Source of the DNA: JANXAZ01 sp964504655
GTDB taxonomy: Bacteria; Pseudomonadota; Alphaproteobacteria; Geminicoccales; Geminicoccaceae
Length of the DNA: 5,075 bases
Assembly: GCA_964504655.1 (NCBI GenBank)
Contig: CAZDFD010000133.1
Span: 1-5,075 of the forward strand
Direction of reading: 5' to 3'
Positions 1-5,075 of this stretch are shown piece by piece. The translations under genes were made by a program, and so were the position numbers. Numbering within the stretch: the first letter of the stretch is position 1; each line of letters begins with the position of its first letter. The notes under the pieces were generated by a model. The model saw only the letters and a program-made list of their open reading frames with translations. It was not told the origin of the DNA and did not search any database.

Positions 1-212
1 CCGCCGCGGCGGGCGATCGCGGCCGAGAGGCTCTCGAGCGCGCCCGCGAGGAACCAGCGCGCCGCGCCACCCGGCCGCCAGGCGCCCGGGGTCTCCTCGT
101 CGAGCACCCAGAGCGCCACGATCGGCCGGCCCCCGCGCGCGGCGGCATCGAGCGCCGGATGGTCGGCGAGGCGGAGGTCGCGGGTGAGCCAAAGGAGGGT
201 CGAACGGGTCAT
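1..212 (-). CDS. phr: Deoxyribodipyrimidine photolyase (cryptochrome/photolyase family), N-terminal fragment cut by the window edge
   Basis: Light-driven flavoenzyme family that splits UV-induced pyrimidine dimers. Only the first 70 residues are visible. They form the start of the Rossmann-like antenna-binding domain: a first beta strand followed by TRDLRLADHPAL (residues 10-21), which matches the family signature RRDLRLxDNPAL; a second strand IVALWVLDEE (31-40); and RWFLAGALESL (52-62), the usual helix that follows the Gly-rich turn. The first Arg of the signature is Thr here, a tolerated variation. The FAD-binding C-terminal domain lies outside the window, so CPD photolyase, (6-4) photolyase and cryptochrome cannot be told apart. 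The ATG sits 29 bases after the PdeM stop, in the same direction, with only a weak ribosome-binding site (GGAA, 6-base spacing). The gene is therefore probably cotranscribed with the helicase and PdeM genes. No hairpin with a T run separates them. Confidence 0.88.
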   Translation of the reverse strand, partial: MTRSTLLWLTRDLRLADHPALDAAARGGRPIVALWVLDEETPGAWRPGGAARWFLAGALESLSAAIARRG

Positions 213-241
213 CGTGCGTTCCGCTGCCGCTTCGGCCCCTC

Positions 242-976
242 TTACGGCTCGCCCGCGGGCGAGGATCGCTCGAGGGACAGGCGATGCCGGCGCGGGTCGA
301 GCTCGGGGAGGAGCCGGCTCGCGGGGATCGGGAACAGCCGGTCGGCGCCCGAGAGAAAGGCCGTGAATCCGGCGGGGAAGAGGCCCGCGATCGCCGGGTC
401 GAGGACGTTGAGCCCGCCCGTGAGCGAGCCCGCCGCGGGCAACAGGAGCCGCCCGCCGTCGCTCGCGAAGCAGCGCCGCCTTTGGACCCGGCCGGCCCGG
501 GTGGCGATCCGGGCGACCGGGTGGAGGTGGCCCGCGACCTCGCCCGCGATCCCCGACGGCACGTGCCGGAAGGTGAGCCCGTCGAGCTCGAGCCGATCGA
601 GCACGGCGCCGCCCAGGGCGAGCGGGACGGCCGGGTCGTGGTTGCCGGTGATCCAGAGCCAGTCCTGGCGGCGCACGAGGGCGGCGAGCCGATCGAACGC
701 CTCGCCCTCGAGGCCGCGGGCCGTGCGCCGATCGTGGAAGCCGTCGCCGAGGCTCACGACGAGCCGCGGCCGGTGCCGTGCGACGAGCGCCTCGAGCCGG
801 GCGAGCGTCGCGGCGAGCTCGTAGGGCGGGGCGAAGAGCCCACGCCGCGCCAGGGCTTCGGCCTTGCCGAGATGGAGATCGGCCACCACGAGCACGGCGC
901 GCGCCGGCCAGACCACCGCGCCCGCGGGGTCGAGCAGGAGCTCCCGGCCGAGCAGACGATGGGGCTCCGGCCTCAT
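242..976 (-). CDS. pdeM: Ligase-associated DNA damage response endonuclease PdeM (binuclear metallophosphoesterase)
   Basis: Calcineurin-like metallophosphoesterase of 244 residues, the usual length for the family. Metal-ligand motifs appear in order: DLHLGK (33-38; D33 and H35), GDGFHD (77-82; D78), GNHD (111-114; N112 and H113) and GHLHP (149-153; H150 and H152). The DLHLGK start followed by a charged helix, and the GHLHP motif, are typical of the PdeM/MPE group encoded next to Lhr-type helicases. The Pseudomonas putida member is known as a manganese-dependent single-strand DNA endonuclease; the same activity here is inferred. No signal peptide is seen, so it is expected to be cytoplasmic. 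The frame stays open far upstream inside the helicase gene, but this ATG is the right start. It overlaps the helicase stop as ATGA, has GAGG seven bases upstream (984-987), and gives a protein beginning where family members begin. Expression is probably translationally coupled to the helicase. Confidence 0.92.
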   Translation of the reverse strand: MRPEPHRLLGRELLLDPAGAVVWPARAVLVVADLHLGKAEALARRGLFAPPYELAATLARLEALVARHRPRLVVSLGDGFHDRRTARGLEGEAFDRLAALVRRQDWLWITGNHDPAVPLALGGAVLDRLELDGLTFRHVPSGIAGEVAGHLHPVARIATRAGRVQRRRCFASDGGRLLLPAAGSLTGGLNVLDPAIAGLFPAGFTAFLSGADRLFPIPASRLLPELDPRRHRLSLERSSPAGEP

Positions 977-3429
977 CCCATCGCCTCGGCGACGAGCTCC
1001 TCGACCGCCGCCTCGAGCTCCTGGTCGAGCGCCTCGCCGCCCACGAACTCCTTGCCGATCCCGGCCACGATCGCGACCGCGAAGGGCGAGATCCGGGGAA
1101 GCCGGACGTGCCGGATCCGCCCCTCGACGGCGTTCAACAGGTCGGAGAGCCGGCGGATGTCGGTCATCCCCTGCGCCGCCTCGGCCCGCGCCGCGCGCAA
1201 CAGCACGTGATCGGGCTCGTACTTGCGCAGGACGTCGTAGATCAGATCGGCGCTCATCGTGAGCTGCCGCCCGGTCTTCTGCCGGCCCGGATGGCGCCGT
1301 TCGACGAGCCCCGCCACGACCGCACCGTTGCGGAAGGTGCGCTTCATGAGCGAGCTCTCGGCCATCCATTCCTCGAGATCGTCGGCCAGGAGATCGACCG
1401 TGAAGAGCGCGTCCGGTCGCTCGACCGGCTTCCGCCCCCAGACCGCGAGGCAATAGTCGGAGGCGACGAAGCCCAGGGGTGCGAGGCCCAGCCGCTCCAT
1501 CCGCCGGGTCAGGAGCATGCCGAGCGTCTGATGCGCGTTGCGGCCGGCCATGGGATAGGCGACCAGGAACTGCCGGCCCCCGCGCGGGAACGTCTCGACC
1601 AGGAGCTCCTCGGGCTCGCCCGTGGTCGAGCGGCGGGCCTGCGCGTCGAGCCATTCGCGCACCGGCGCCGGGAGGGCCGGCCAGCGCCGGGGATCGGCGA
1701 GCATCGCCTTGACCCGCTCGGCGAGCGCACTCGTGAGCGGCAGCTTGCCGCCGGCATAAGCCGGGACTTTCGGATCACCGCCACGGCCTTTGCGGACGAT
1801 CACCTCGTCCTCGAGGATGCCGACGAACTCCAGGACCCGTCCGGCGAAGAGGAAGGTGTCGCCGGGCGCGAGCGTGCTCACGAAATACTCCTCGACCTCG
1901 CCGAGCCGCCGGCCGCGCGGGCCGAGCCGGACCTTCATGACCGGCGCCTCGACGATCGTGCCCACGTTCATCCGGTACTGCCGGGCGAGGCGCGGGTCGG
2001 CGAGCCGCCAGAGCCCGTCCGCCCCGCGGGCGAGCCGGCGGAAGCGCTCGTAGCGGCCGAGCGCGTAGCCGCCCGTGGCGGCGAAGTCGAGCACCGCATC
2101 GAAATCGGCGCGGGCCAGATCGGCGTAGGGAGCGGCCGAGCGCACCTCGGCGAACAGCCGATCGGCGTCGAACGGCCCGGCGCAGGCGACCCCGACGAGA
2201 TGCTGGGCCAGGACGTCGAGCCCGCCCGGGGCGATCGCCCCGCCGTCGAGCGCACCCTCGGCGACCGCCTCGCGCGCGGCCAGGCATTCGAGGACCTCGA
2301 AGCGATTGGCCGGGACGAGCACGGCCCTGGACGGCTCCTCGAGCCGGTGGTTGGCACGGCCGATCCGCTGCAGGAGCCGGGCCGCCCCCTTGGGTGCGCC
2401 CACCTGCACGACGAGGTCGACGTCGCCCCAGTCGATCCCGAGGTCGAGCGAGGATGTCGCGACCACCGCGCGCAGCCTGCCGGCGGCCATCGCCGCCTCG
2501 ACCTTGCGGCGTTGCTCGAGCTCGAGCGAGCCGTGGTGGAGCGCGATCGGCAGGTTGTGCTCGTTGAGCCGCCAGAGGAGGCCGAACAGGACCTCGGCCT
2601 GGGCGCGGGTGTTGACGAAGACGATGCTCGAGCGGTGGCGGCGGACGAGGTCGAGGATCGCCGCCGCGGCATGGCTCGCATAATGCCCGGCCCAGGGCAG
2701 CCGCTCGTCGGGGATCAGGATCTCGACCTCGGGCTTCGGTCCCGGTTCGCCCTCGACCAGCGCCACCCGCTCGGGTTCGGGCGAGAGCCAGCGGCGGAGC
2801 GCTCCCGGGTCGGCGACGGTCGCCGAGAGGCCGAGGAAGCGGGCGCCCGGGGCGAGGCCGCGCAGCCGGGCGAGGCCGAGGGCGAGGAGCACCCCGCGCT
2901 TGCTCTCCGCGAGCGCGTGCAGCTCGTCGAGCACCACGGCGCGGAGACCCGCGAACCGCTCGGCGGCGTCCGGGTAGGAGAGCAGGAGCGCGAGCGACTC
3001 GGGCGTGGTGAGCAGGATGTCGGGCGGCCGCCGGCGCTGGCGGGCGCGGGCCGCGGCCGGGGTGTCGCCGGTCCGCACCGCGATGGTCACGGGAAGGCCG
3101 GTCTCGAGGATCGGCGCTTCGAGGTTGCGCGCGACGTCGGCCGAAAGCGCCTTCAGGGGCGAGACGTAGAGCGTGTGGATCCCGCGCCCACCGCCTGTGG
3201 CGGCGAGCTCGACGAGGCTGGGCAGGAACCCGCCGAGCGTCTTGCCGCCGCCGGTCGGCGCCACGAGCAGCGCGTCGCGGCCGGCCCGGGCCGCCTCGAG
3301 CATGGCCAGCTGATGGGCCCGCGGCCGCCAGCCGCGCGCCCCGAGCCATGCGGCGAACGGCTCGGGCAGGTGCGGCCCGCGCGGCGGCTCGGCTGCCGGA
3401 GCCCGGCCCGACCCGGACAGACCCTCCAT
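973..3429 (-). CDS. Ligase-associated DNA damage response DEXH-box helicase (Lhr-Core type, superfamily 2)
   Basis: ATP-dependent 3'-5' translocase/helicase of the Lhr-Core family, 818 residues, a normal full length. All SF2 motifs are intact: RPRAHQ (35-40), Walker A APTGGGKT (57-64), SPLKAL (90-95), RTGDT (119-123), TTPESL (141-146), motif II DELH (168-171), LSAT (201-204), FVNTRAQAE (271-279), HHGSLE (298-303), ATSSLDLGID (324-333) and the arginine-finger motif QRIGRANHR (354-362). The rest (about 380-818) fits the winged-helix and beta-barrel module characteristic of Lhr, including the conserved YDVLRKYEPDHVLL segment (731-744) near the end. The known role of the family is in a DNA-damage response with PdeM, an ATP-dependent ligase and an exonuclease; only PdeM is adjacent here. 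The start is fixed by an in-frame TAG four codons upstream (3439-3441). There is no ribosome-binding site before the ATG; see the leaderless promoter entry. No frameshift or missing motif. Confidence 0.95.
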   Translation of the reverse strand: MEGLSGSGRAPAAEPPRGPHLPEPFAAWLGARGWRPRAHQLAMLEAARAGRDALLVAPTGGGKTLGGFLPSLVELAATGGGRGIHTLYVSPLKALSADVARNLEAPILETGLPVTIAVRTGDTPAAARARQRRRPPDILLTTPESLALLLSYPDAAERFAGLRAVVLDELHALAESKRGVLLALGLARLRGLAPGARFLGLSATVADPGALRRWLSPEPERVALVEGEPGPKPEVEILIPDERLPWAGHYASHAAAAILDLVRRHRSSIVFVNTRAQAEVLFGLLWRLNEHNLPIALHHGSLELEQRRKVEAAMAAGRLRAVVATSSLDLGIDWGDVDLVVQVGAPKGAARLLQRIGRANHRLEEPSRAVLVPANRFEVLECLAAREAVAEGALDGGAIAPGGLDVLAQHLVGVACAGPFDADRLFAEVRSAAPYADLARADFDAVLDFAATGGYALGRYERFRRLARGADGLWRLADPRLARQYRMNVGTIVEAPVMKVRLGPRGRRLGEVEEYFVSTLAPGDTFLFAGRVLEFVGILEDEVIVRKGRGGDPKVPAYAGGKLPLTSALAERVKAMLADPRRWPALPAPVREWLDAQARRSTTGEPEELLVETFPRGGRQFLVAYPMAGRNAHQTLGMLLTRRMERLGLAPLGFVASDYCLAVWGRKPVERPDALFTVDLLADDLEEWMAESSLMKRTFRNGAVVAGLVERRHPGRQKTGRQLTMSADLIYDVLRKYEPDHVLLRAARAEAAQGMTDIRRLSDLLNAVEGRIRHVRLPRISPFAVAIVAGIGKEFVGGEALDQELEAAVEELVAEAMG

Positions 3430-3435
3430 GCGGCC

Positions 3436-3464
3436 GATCTAGCGCGCCGGCAGCGGCCGGTCAC
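3436..3464 (-). promoter_or_regulatory. Candidate sigma70-like promoter for the helicase-pdeM-phr unit, leaderless placement
   Basis: On the minus strand GTGACC (3464-3459; shares TGAC with the TTGACA consensus) is followed after 17 bases by TAGATC (3441-3436; three of six matches to TATAAT). The gap from the -10-like box to the helicase ATG is six bases, so transcription would begin at or next to the A of the start codon. This fits the lack of any Shine-Dalgarno sequence before that ATG. The TAG of the -10 box is also the in-frame stop that bounds the gene. This is pattern matching only, in DNA where chance matches occur. Confidence 0.38.
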
Positions 3465-3476
3465 GCGGCCGGGCGC

Positions 3477-3505
3477 TCGACCAGGCGGGAGCGGCCGCCT
3501 AGAGT
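3477..3505 (+). promoter_or_regulatory. Candidate sigma70-like promoter for argC
   Basis: TCGACC (3477-3482; four of six matches to TTGACA) and TAGAGT (3500-3505; four of six to TATAAT) are separated by 17 bases. The predicted start near 3512 leaves a short leader of about 22 bases that contains the argC ribosome-binding site. It is the best -10-like word in the intergenic region on this strand. Support is by sequence resemblance only. Confidence 0.38.
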
Positions 3506-3521
3506 GGTTGCGCGGCTGGAG

Positions 3522-3526
3522 CGGAG
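3522..3526 (+). promoter_or_regulatory. Ribosome-binding site of argC
   Basis: CGGAG lies seven bases before the ATG at 3534. A second GGAG copy (3518-3521) sits just upstream. This fixes the argC start, because the reading frame remains open back into the divergent helicase gene with other in-frame ATG/GTG codons. Confidence 0.7.
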
Positions 3527-3533
3527 CGCCCTC

Positions 3534-4460
3534 ATGGGCAGGCGGGTCTTCATCGACGGCGAGGCGGGCACCACCGGGCTCGGCATCCGGGATCGGCTCG
3601 CCCGCCTTGCGGGCGTCGAGCTCGTGACGATCGCGCCCGAGCGCCGCAAGGACCCGGCGGCCAAGCGCGCGGTCCTCGAGAGCGTCGAGCTCGTGGTGCT
3701 GTGCCTGCCCGACGAGGCCGCCCGCGAGGCCGTGGCACTCGTCGACGCGCTCGGCCCGGGCGGGCCGCGCGTGCTCGATGCGAGCACCGCGCACCGGGTG
3801 GCCGAGGGCTGGGTGTTCGGCCTGCCGGAGCTGACCCCCGAGCAGCCCGCGGCGATCGCCCGCGCCGGCCGGGTCGCCAATACCGGCTGCTATTCGAGCG
3901 GTGCGGTGCTGCTGATCCGGCCGCTCGTCGACGCCGGCATCCTGCCGGCCGACCAGCCGCTCTCGATCAACGCCGTGAGCGGCTATTCGGGCGGCGGGCG
4001 GAGCCTGATCGAGGCCTACGAGGGCGGCGGCGCGCCGCCCTTCGAGCTCTACGCGCTCGGCCTCGAGCACAAGCACCTGCCCGAGATCCAGCGCTACGCC
4101 GGGCTCACCCGGCGGCCGCTGTTCGTGCCGTCGGTCGCGGCCTTCCGCCAGGGCATGCTGGTCTCGATCCCGCTGCATCTCGACGAGCTGCCGACCCGGC
4201 CGCGGGCGGCCGACCTCGAGGCGGCGCTGGCGGCGCGCTACCGCGCCACGCCGCTCGTCCGGGTCGTGCCGGCGCCGCGCGACGGGCGGCTCGACGCCAC
4301 CGCACTCGCCGGGACCGATCGCCAGGAGCTGTTCGTGATCGCCAACGAGGCCCGCCGCCAGGCGGTGCTGGTCGCCCGCCTCGACAATCTGGGCAAGGGC
4401 GCCTCGGGCGTGGCGGTGCAGAACCTGGCCCTCATGCTCGGCCTCGGGCGGGAGGGCTGA
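3534..4460 (+). CDS. argC: N-acetyl-gamma-glutamyl-phosphate reductase, type 2 (arginine biosynthesis)
   Basis: NADPH-dependent reduction of N-acetyl-gamma-glutamyl phosphate to N-acetylglutamate 5-semialdehyde, a step of arginine synthesis from glutamate, in the cytoplasm. The 308-residue length and the compact sequence match the short type-2 ArgC group rather than the longer type-1 enzymes. Visible features: the dinucleotide-binding loop GTTGLGI (12-18), the LPD turn (58-60), LDASTAHR (81-88), the catalytic cysteine C119 in ANTGCYSSGA (115-124), the SGYSGGGRS substrate-loop region (149-157), the catalytic-histidine region EHKHLPEI (178-185), and the C-terminal DNLGKGASGVAVQN (284-297), a family hallmark. 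The start is supported by the ribosome-binding site and by agreement with the family N-terminus (RVFIDGEAGTTG). The next gene begins four bases after the stop, so the two are almost certainly cotranscribed. Type-2 enzymes sometimes coexist with a type-1 copy; that cannot be judged here. Confidence 0.95.
   Translation: MGRRVFIDGEAGTTGLGIRDRLARLAGVELVTIAPERRKDPAAKRAVLESVELVVLCLPDEAAREAVALVDALGPGGPRVLDASTAHRVAEGWVFGLPELTPEQPAAIARAGRVANTGCYSSGAVLLIRPLVDAGILPADQPLSINAVSGYSGGGRSLIEAYEGGGAPPFELYALGLEHKHLPEIQRYAGLTRRPLFVPSVAAFRQGMLVSIPLHLDELPTRPRAADLEAALAARYRATPLVRVVPAPRDGRLDATALAGTDRQELFVIANEARRQAVLVARLDNLGKGASGVAVQNLALMLGLGREG
4451..4456 (+). promoter_or_regulatory. Ribosome-binding site of the gamma-carbonic-anhydrase-like gene, inside the end of argC
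   Basis: GGAGGG lies eight bases before the GTG at 4465 and within the last codons of argC. It is the strongest Shine-Dalgarno match in the window. It decides the GTG start, since no ATG is available at the N-terminus, and it implies coupling of translation to argC. Confidence 0.75.
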
Positions 4461-4464
4461 GGCG

Positions 4465-4989
4465 GTGCGCTACGCTCTCGGCCCGCACGCCCTCGCGACC
4501 GAGAGCGAGGAGTACTGGATCGCCCCGGGCGCGGTCGTGATCGGCCGGGTCAGGCTCGGCCACGAGGCCAGCGTGTGGTGGGGGTGCGTCCTGCGCGGCG
4601 ACGGCGAGCCGATCGAGATCGGCGCCCGCACGAACATCCAGGACGGCACGATCTGCCACACCGATCCGGGCTTTCCGCTCGTGGTCGGAGCCGACGTCAC
4701 GGTCGGCCACGCCGCCGTCCTGCACGGCTGCACGATCGGTGAGGGCTCGCTGATCGGCATCGGCGCGATCGTCCTGACCGGCGCCCGGATCGGCCGCAAC
4801 TGCCTCGTCGCGGCCAGGGCGCTGGTGGCCGAGGGCAAGGAGATCCCGGACAACTCGCTGGTCATGGGCAGCCCGGGCCGGATCGTGGGCGAGGTGCGGC
4901 CCGAGCAGCTCGCGCGCATGGCCCGCGGCACCCGCGCCTATGTCGAGAACTGGAAGCGCTACCGCCGGGAACTGCGCGCCGAGCCCTGA
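4465..4989 (+). CDS. Gamma carbonic anhydrase-like protein (YrdA/PaaY/CamH-type left-handed beta-helix)
   Basis: Protein of 174 residues with the left-handed parallel beta-helix (hexapeptide repeat) of gamma-class carbonic anhydrases, repeats from about residue 18 to 125, then a C-terminal helix (about 145-171) that packs in the trimer. Conserved family features: SVWWGCVLRGD (36-46; R44 and D46), NIQDG (57-61; Q59), and three histidines expected to bind the metal between subunits, H65 in CHTDPG, H82 in VGHAAV and H87 in LHGC. PDNSLVMGSPGRIV (128-141) is the usual end of the helix. The close relatives are the short CamH/YrdA-like proteins that lack the acidic loop carrying the proton-shuttle glutamate of archaeal Cam. 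CO2 hydration is therefore plausible but unproven, and some relatives act as thioesterases or have no known activity. It starts with GTG, four bases after argC. A supply of bicarbonate for carbamoyl phosphate in arginine synthesis would fit the context but is inference. Confidence 0.9.
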   Translation: MRYALGPHALATESEEYWIAPGAVVIGRVRLGHEASVWWGCVLRGDGEPIEIGARTNIQDGTICHTDPGFPLVVGADVTVGHAAVLHGCTIGEGSLIGIGAIVLTGARIGRNCLVAARALVAEGKEIPDNSLVMGSPGRIVGEVRPEQLARMARGTRAYVENWKRYRRELRAEP

Positions 4990-5075
4990 GCGCGACGGTC
5001 GCGGCTCTGGCCGACGGCGGCGGTTCCGATATGGTGGCCGGCGCCGGGCCGGAGCCGCGCCGGAGCGGCCTCCCG
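4990..5075 (+). other. Intergenic tail to the window edge, with a weak promoter-like signal
   Basis: These 86 bases follow the gamma-carbonic-anhydrase-like gene and hold no recognisable gene. TATGGT (5030-5035; four of six matches to TATAAT) has a poor -35 partner CTGGCC (5007-5012) at 17 bases, and CGGAG (5061-5065) near the edge resembles a ribosome-binding site. A new plus-strand gene may therefore start at or just past the edge. The arms CCGGCGC (5038-5044) and GCGCCGG (5057-5063) could pair around a 12-base loop, but no T run follows, so it is not called a terminator. Confidence 0.3.

Larger units (their letters stand above)
3430..3533. promoter_or_regulatory. Divergent intergenic region between the helicase gene and argC
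   Basis: These 104 bases separate two genes transcribed away from each other, so initiation signals for both the repair unit (leftward) and argC (rightward) should lie here or just inside the genes. It holds one candidate promoter for each strand, and the two overlap only in the middle. I see no clear operator palindrome, LexA-type box or ARG-box. The sequence is as GC-rich as the coding DNA, so promoter calls are weak. Confidence 0.6.

Noticed and set aside
226..236. Small inverted repeat (GCCG, three-base loop, CGGC) between PdeM and photolyase, considered as a terminator
   Set aside because: A four-base stem without a following T run is expected by chance in DNA this GC-rich.
284..1210. 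A 308-codon plus-strand frame opposite PdeM and the end of the helicase
   Set aside because: Low-complexity, Arg/Glu/Pro-rich shadow without motifs; the minus strand carries all the metallophosphoesterase motifs.
977..1654. Upstream extension of the PdeM frame to 1654
   Set aside because: The extra residues are an out-of-frame reading of the helicase gene. The ATG at 976 has a ribosome-binding site, an ATGA overlap and the family N-terminus.
1775..3349. A 524-codon minus-strand frame inside the helicase gene
   Set aside because: It is a shifted reading of the helicase gene, with an Arg/Ala/Pro-rich product and no motifs.
3348..3533. Upstream extension of argC to the ATG at 3348
   Set aside because: It would overlap the divergent helicase start and adds an Arg/Ala/Pro-rich stretch absent from ArgC. 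The ATG at 3534 has a ribosome-binding site and the Rossmann start follows at once.
778..3627. A 949-codon open frame on the plus strand, the longest in the window
   Set aside because: It runs antisense to the helicase, and its first codon positions lie opposite the helicase wobble positions. Because A is rare at those wobble positions, T-initiated stop codons cannot arise. The translation is a low-complexity mix of R, E, P, G, A and D with no domain, while the opposite frame encodes a complete helicase.
3701..4540. A 279-codon plus-strand frame across argC and the next gene
   Set aside because: Out-of-frame shadow dominated by Arg, Ala and Pro; argC itself occupies the other frame with all its conserved motifs.
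5031..5075. ATG at 5031 with 15 open codons to the window edge
   Set aside because: No ribosome-binding site stands before it, the ATG overlaps the best -10-like box, and the residues match nothing I recognise.
1..5075. Many CTCGAG and TCGAG words, considered as a dispersed repeat or binding site
   Set aside because: Most fall in frame as CTC GAG (Leu-Glu) or as GTC GAG / ATC GAG in the real genes, so codon preference explains them.

Overview
The window is a compact, very GC-rich (above 70% by eye) bacterial chromosomal segment. Third codon positions are almost always G or C, ATC dominates for Ile and CTC/CTG for Leu. Together with a type-2 ArgC, a linked Lhr-Core/PdeM repair pair and scarce GANTC sites, this suggests an alphaproteobacterium, possibly Rhodospirillales or Acetobacteraceae-like. 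That placement is inference; no rRNA or other marker gene is present.

Left part (1-3429, all minus strand): a DNA-repair transcription unit, read right to left. It contains a complete Lhr-Core type DEXH helicase (973-3429), a complete binuclear metallophosphoesterase of the PdeM type (242-976), and the first 70 codons of a deoxyribodipyrimidine photolyase (1-212, running off the window). Helicase and PdeM overlap by the four bases ATGA; PdeM and photolyase are 29 bases apart. Helicase and PdeM are two members of the four-gene 'ligase-associated DNA damage response' set. The ATP-dependent ligase and the exonuclease are not in the window, and the helicase appears to be first in its unit.

Centre (3430-3533): a 104-base divergent intergenic region. 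It holds a candidate promoter for each direction. The leftward one is placed so that the helicase mRNA would be leaderless or nearly so.

Right part (3534-5075, plus strand): argC, a type-2 N-acetyl-gamma-glutamyl-phosphate reductase of arginine biosynthesis. Four bases after it comes a gamma-carbonic-anhydrase-like hexapeptide-repeat protein that starts with GTG and takes its ribosome-binding site from the end of argC. The last 86 bases hold no complete gene, only a weak promoter-like signal and a possible ribosome-binding site for a gene beyond the edge.

I found no mobile element, CRISPR array, RNA gene or convincing intrinsic terminator. Nothing here is clearly an undescribed system. The points most worth checking are the placement of a photolyase behind the Lhr-PdeM pair and the apparently leaderless start of the helicase.
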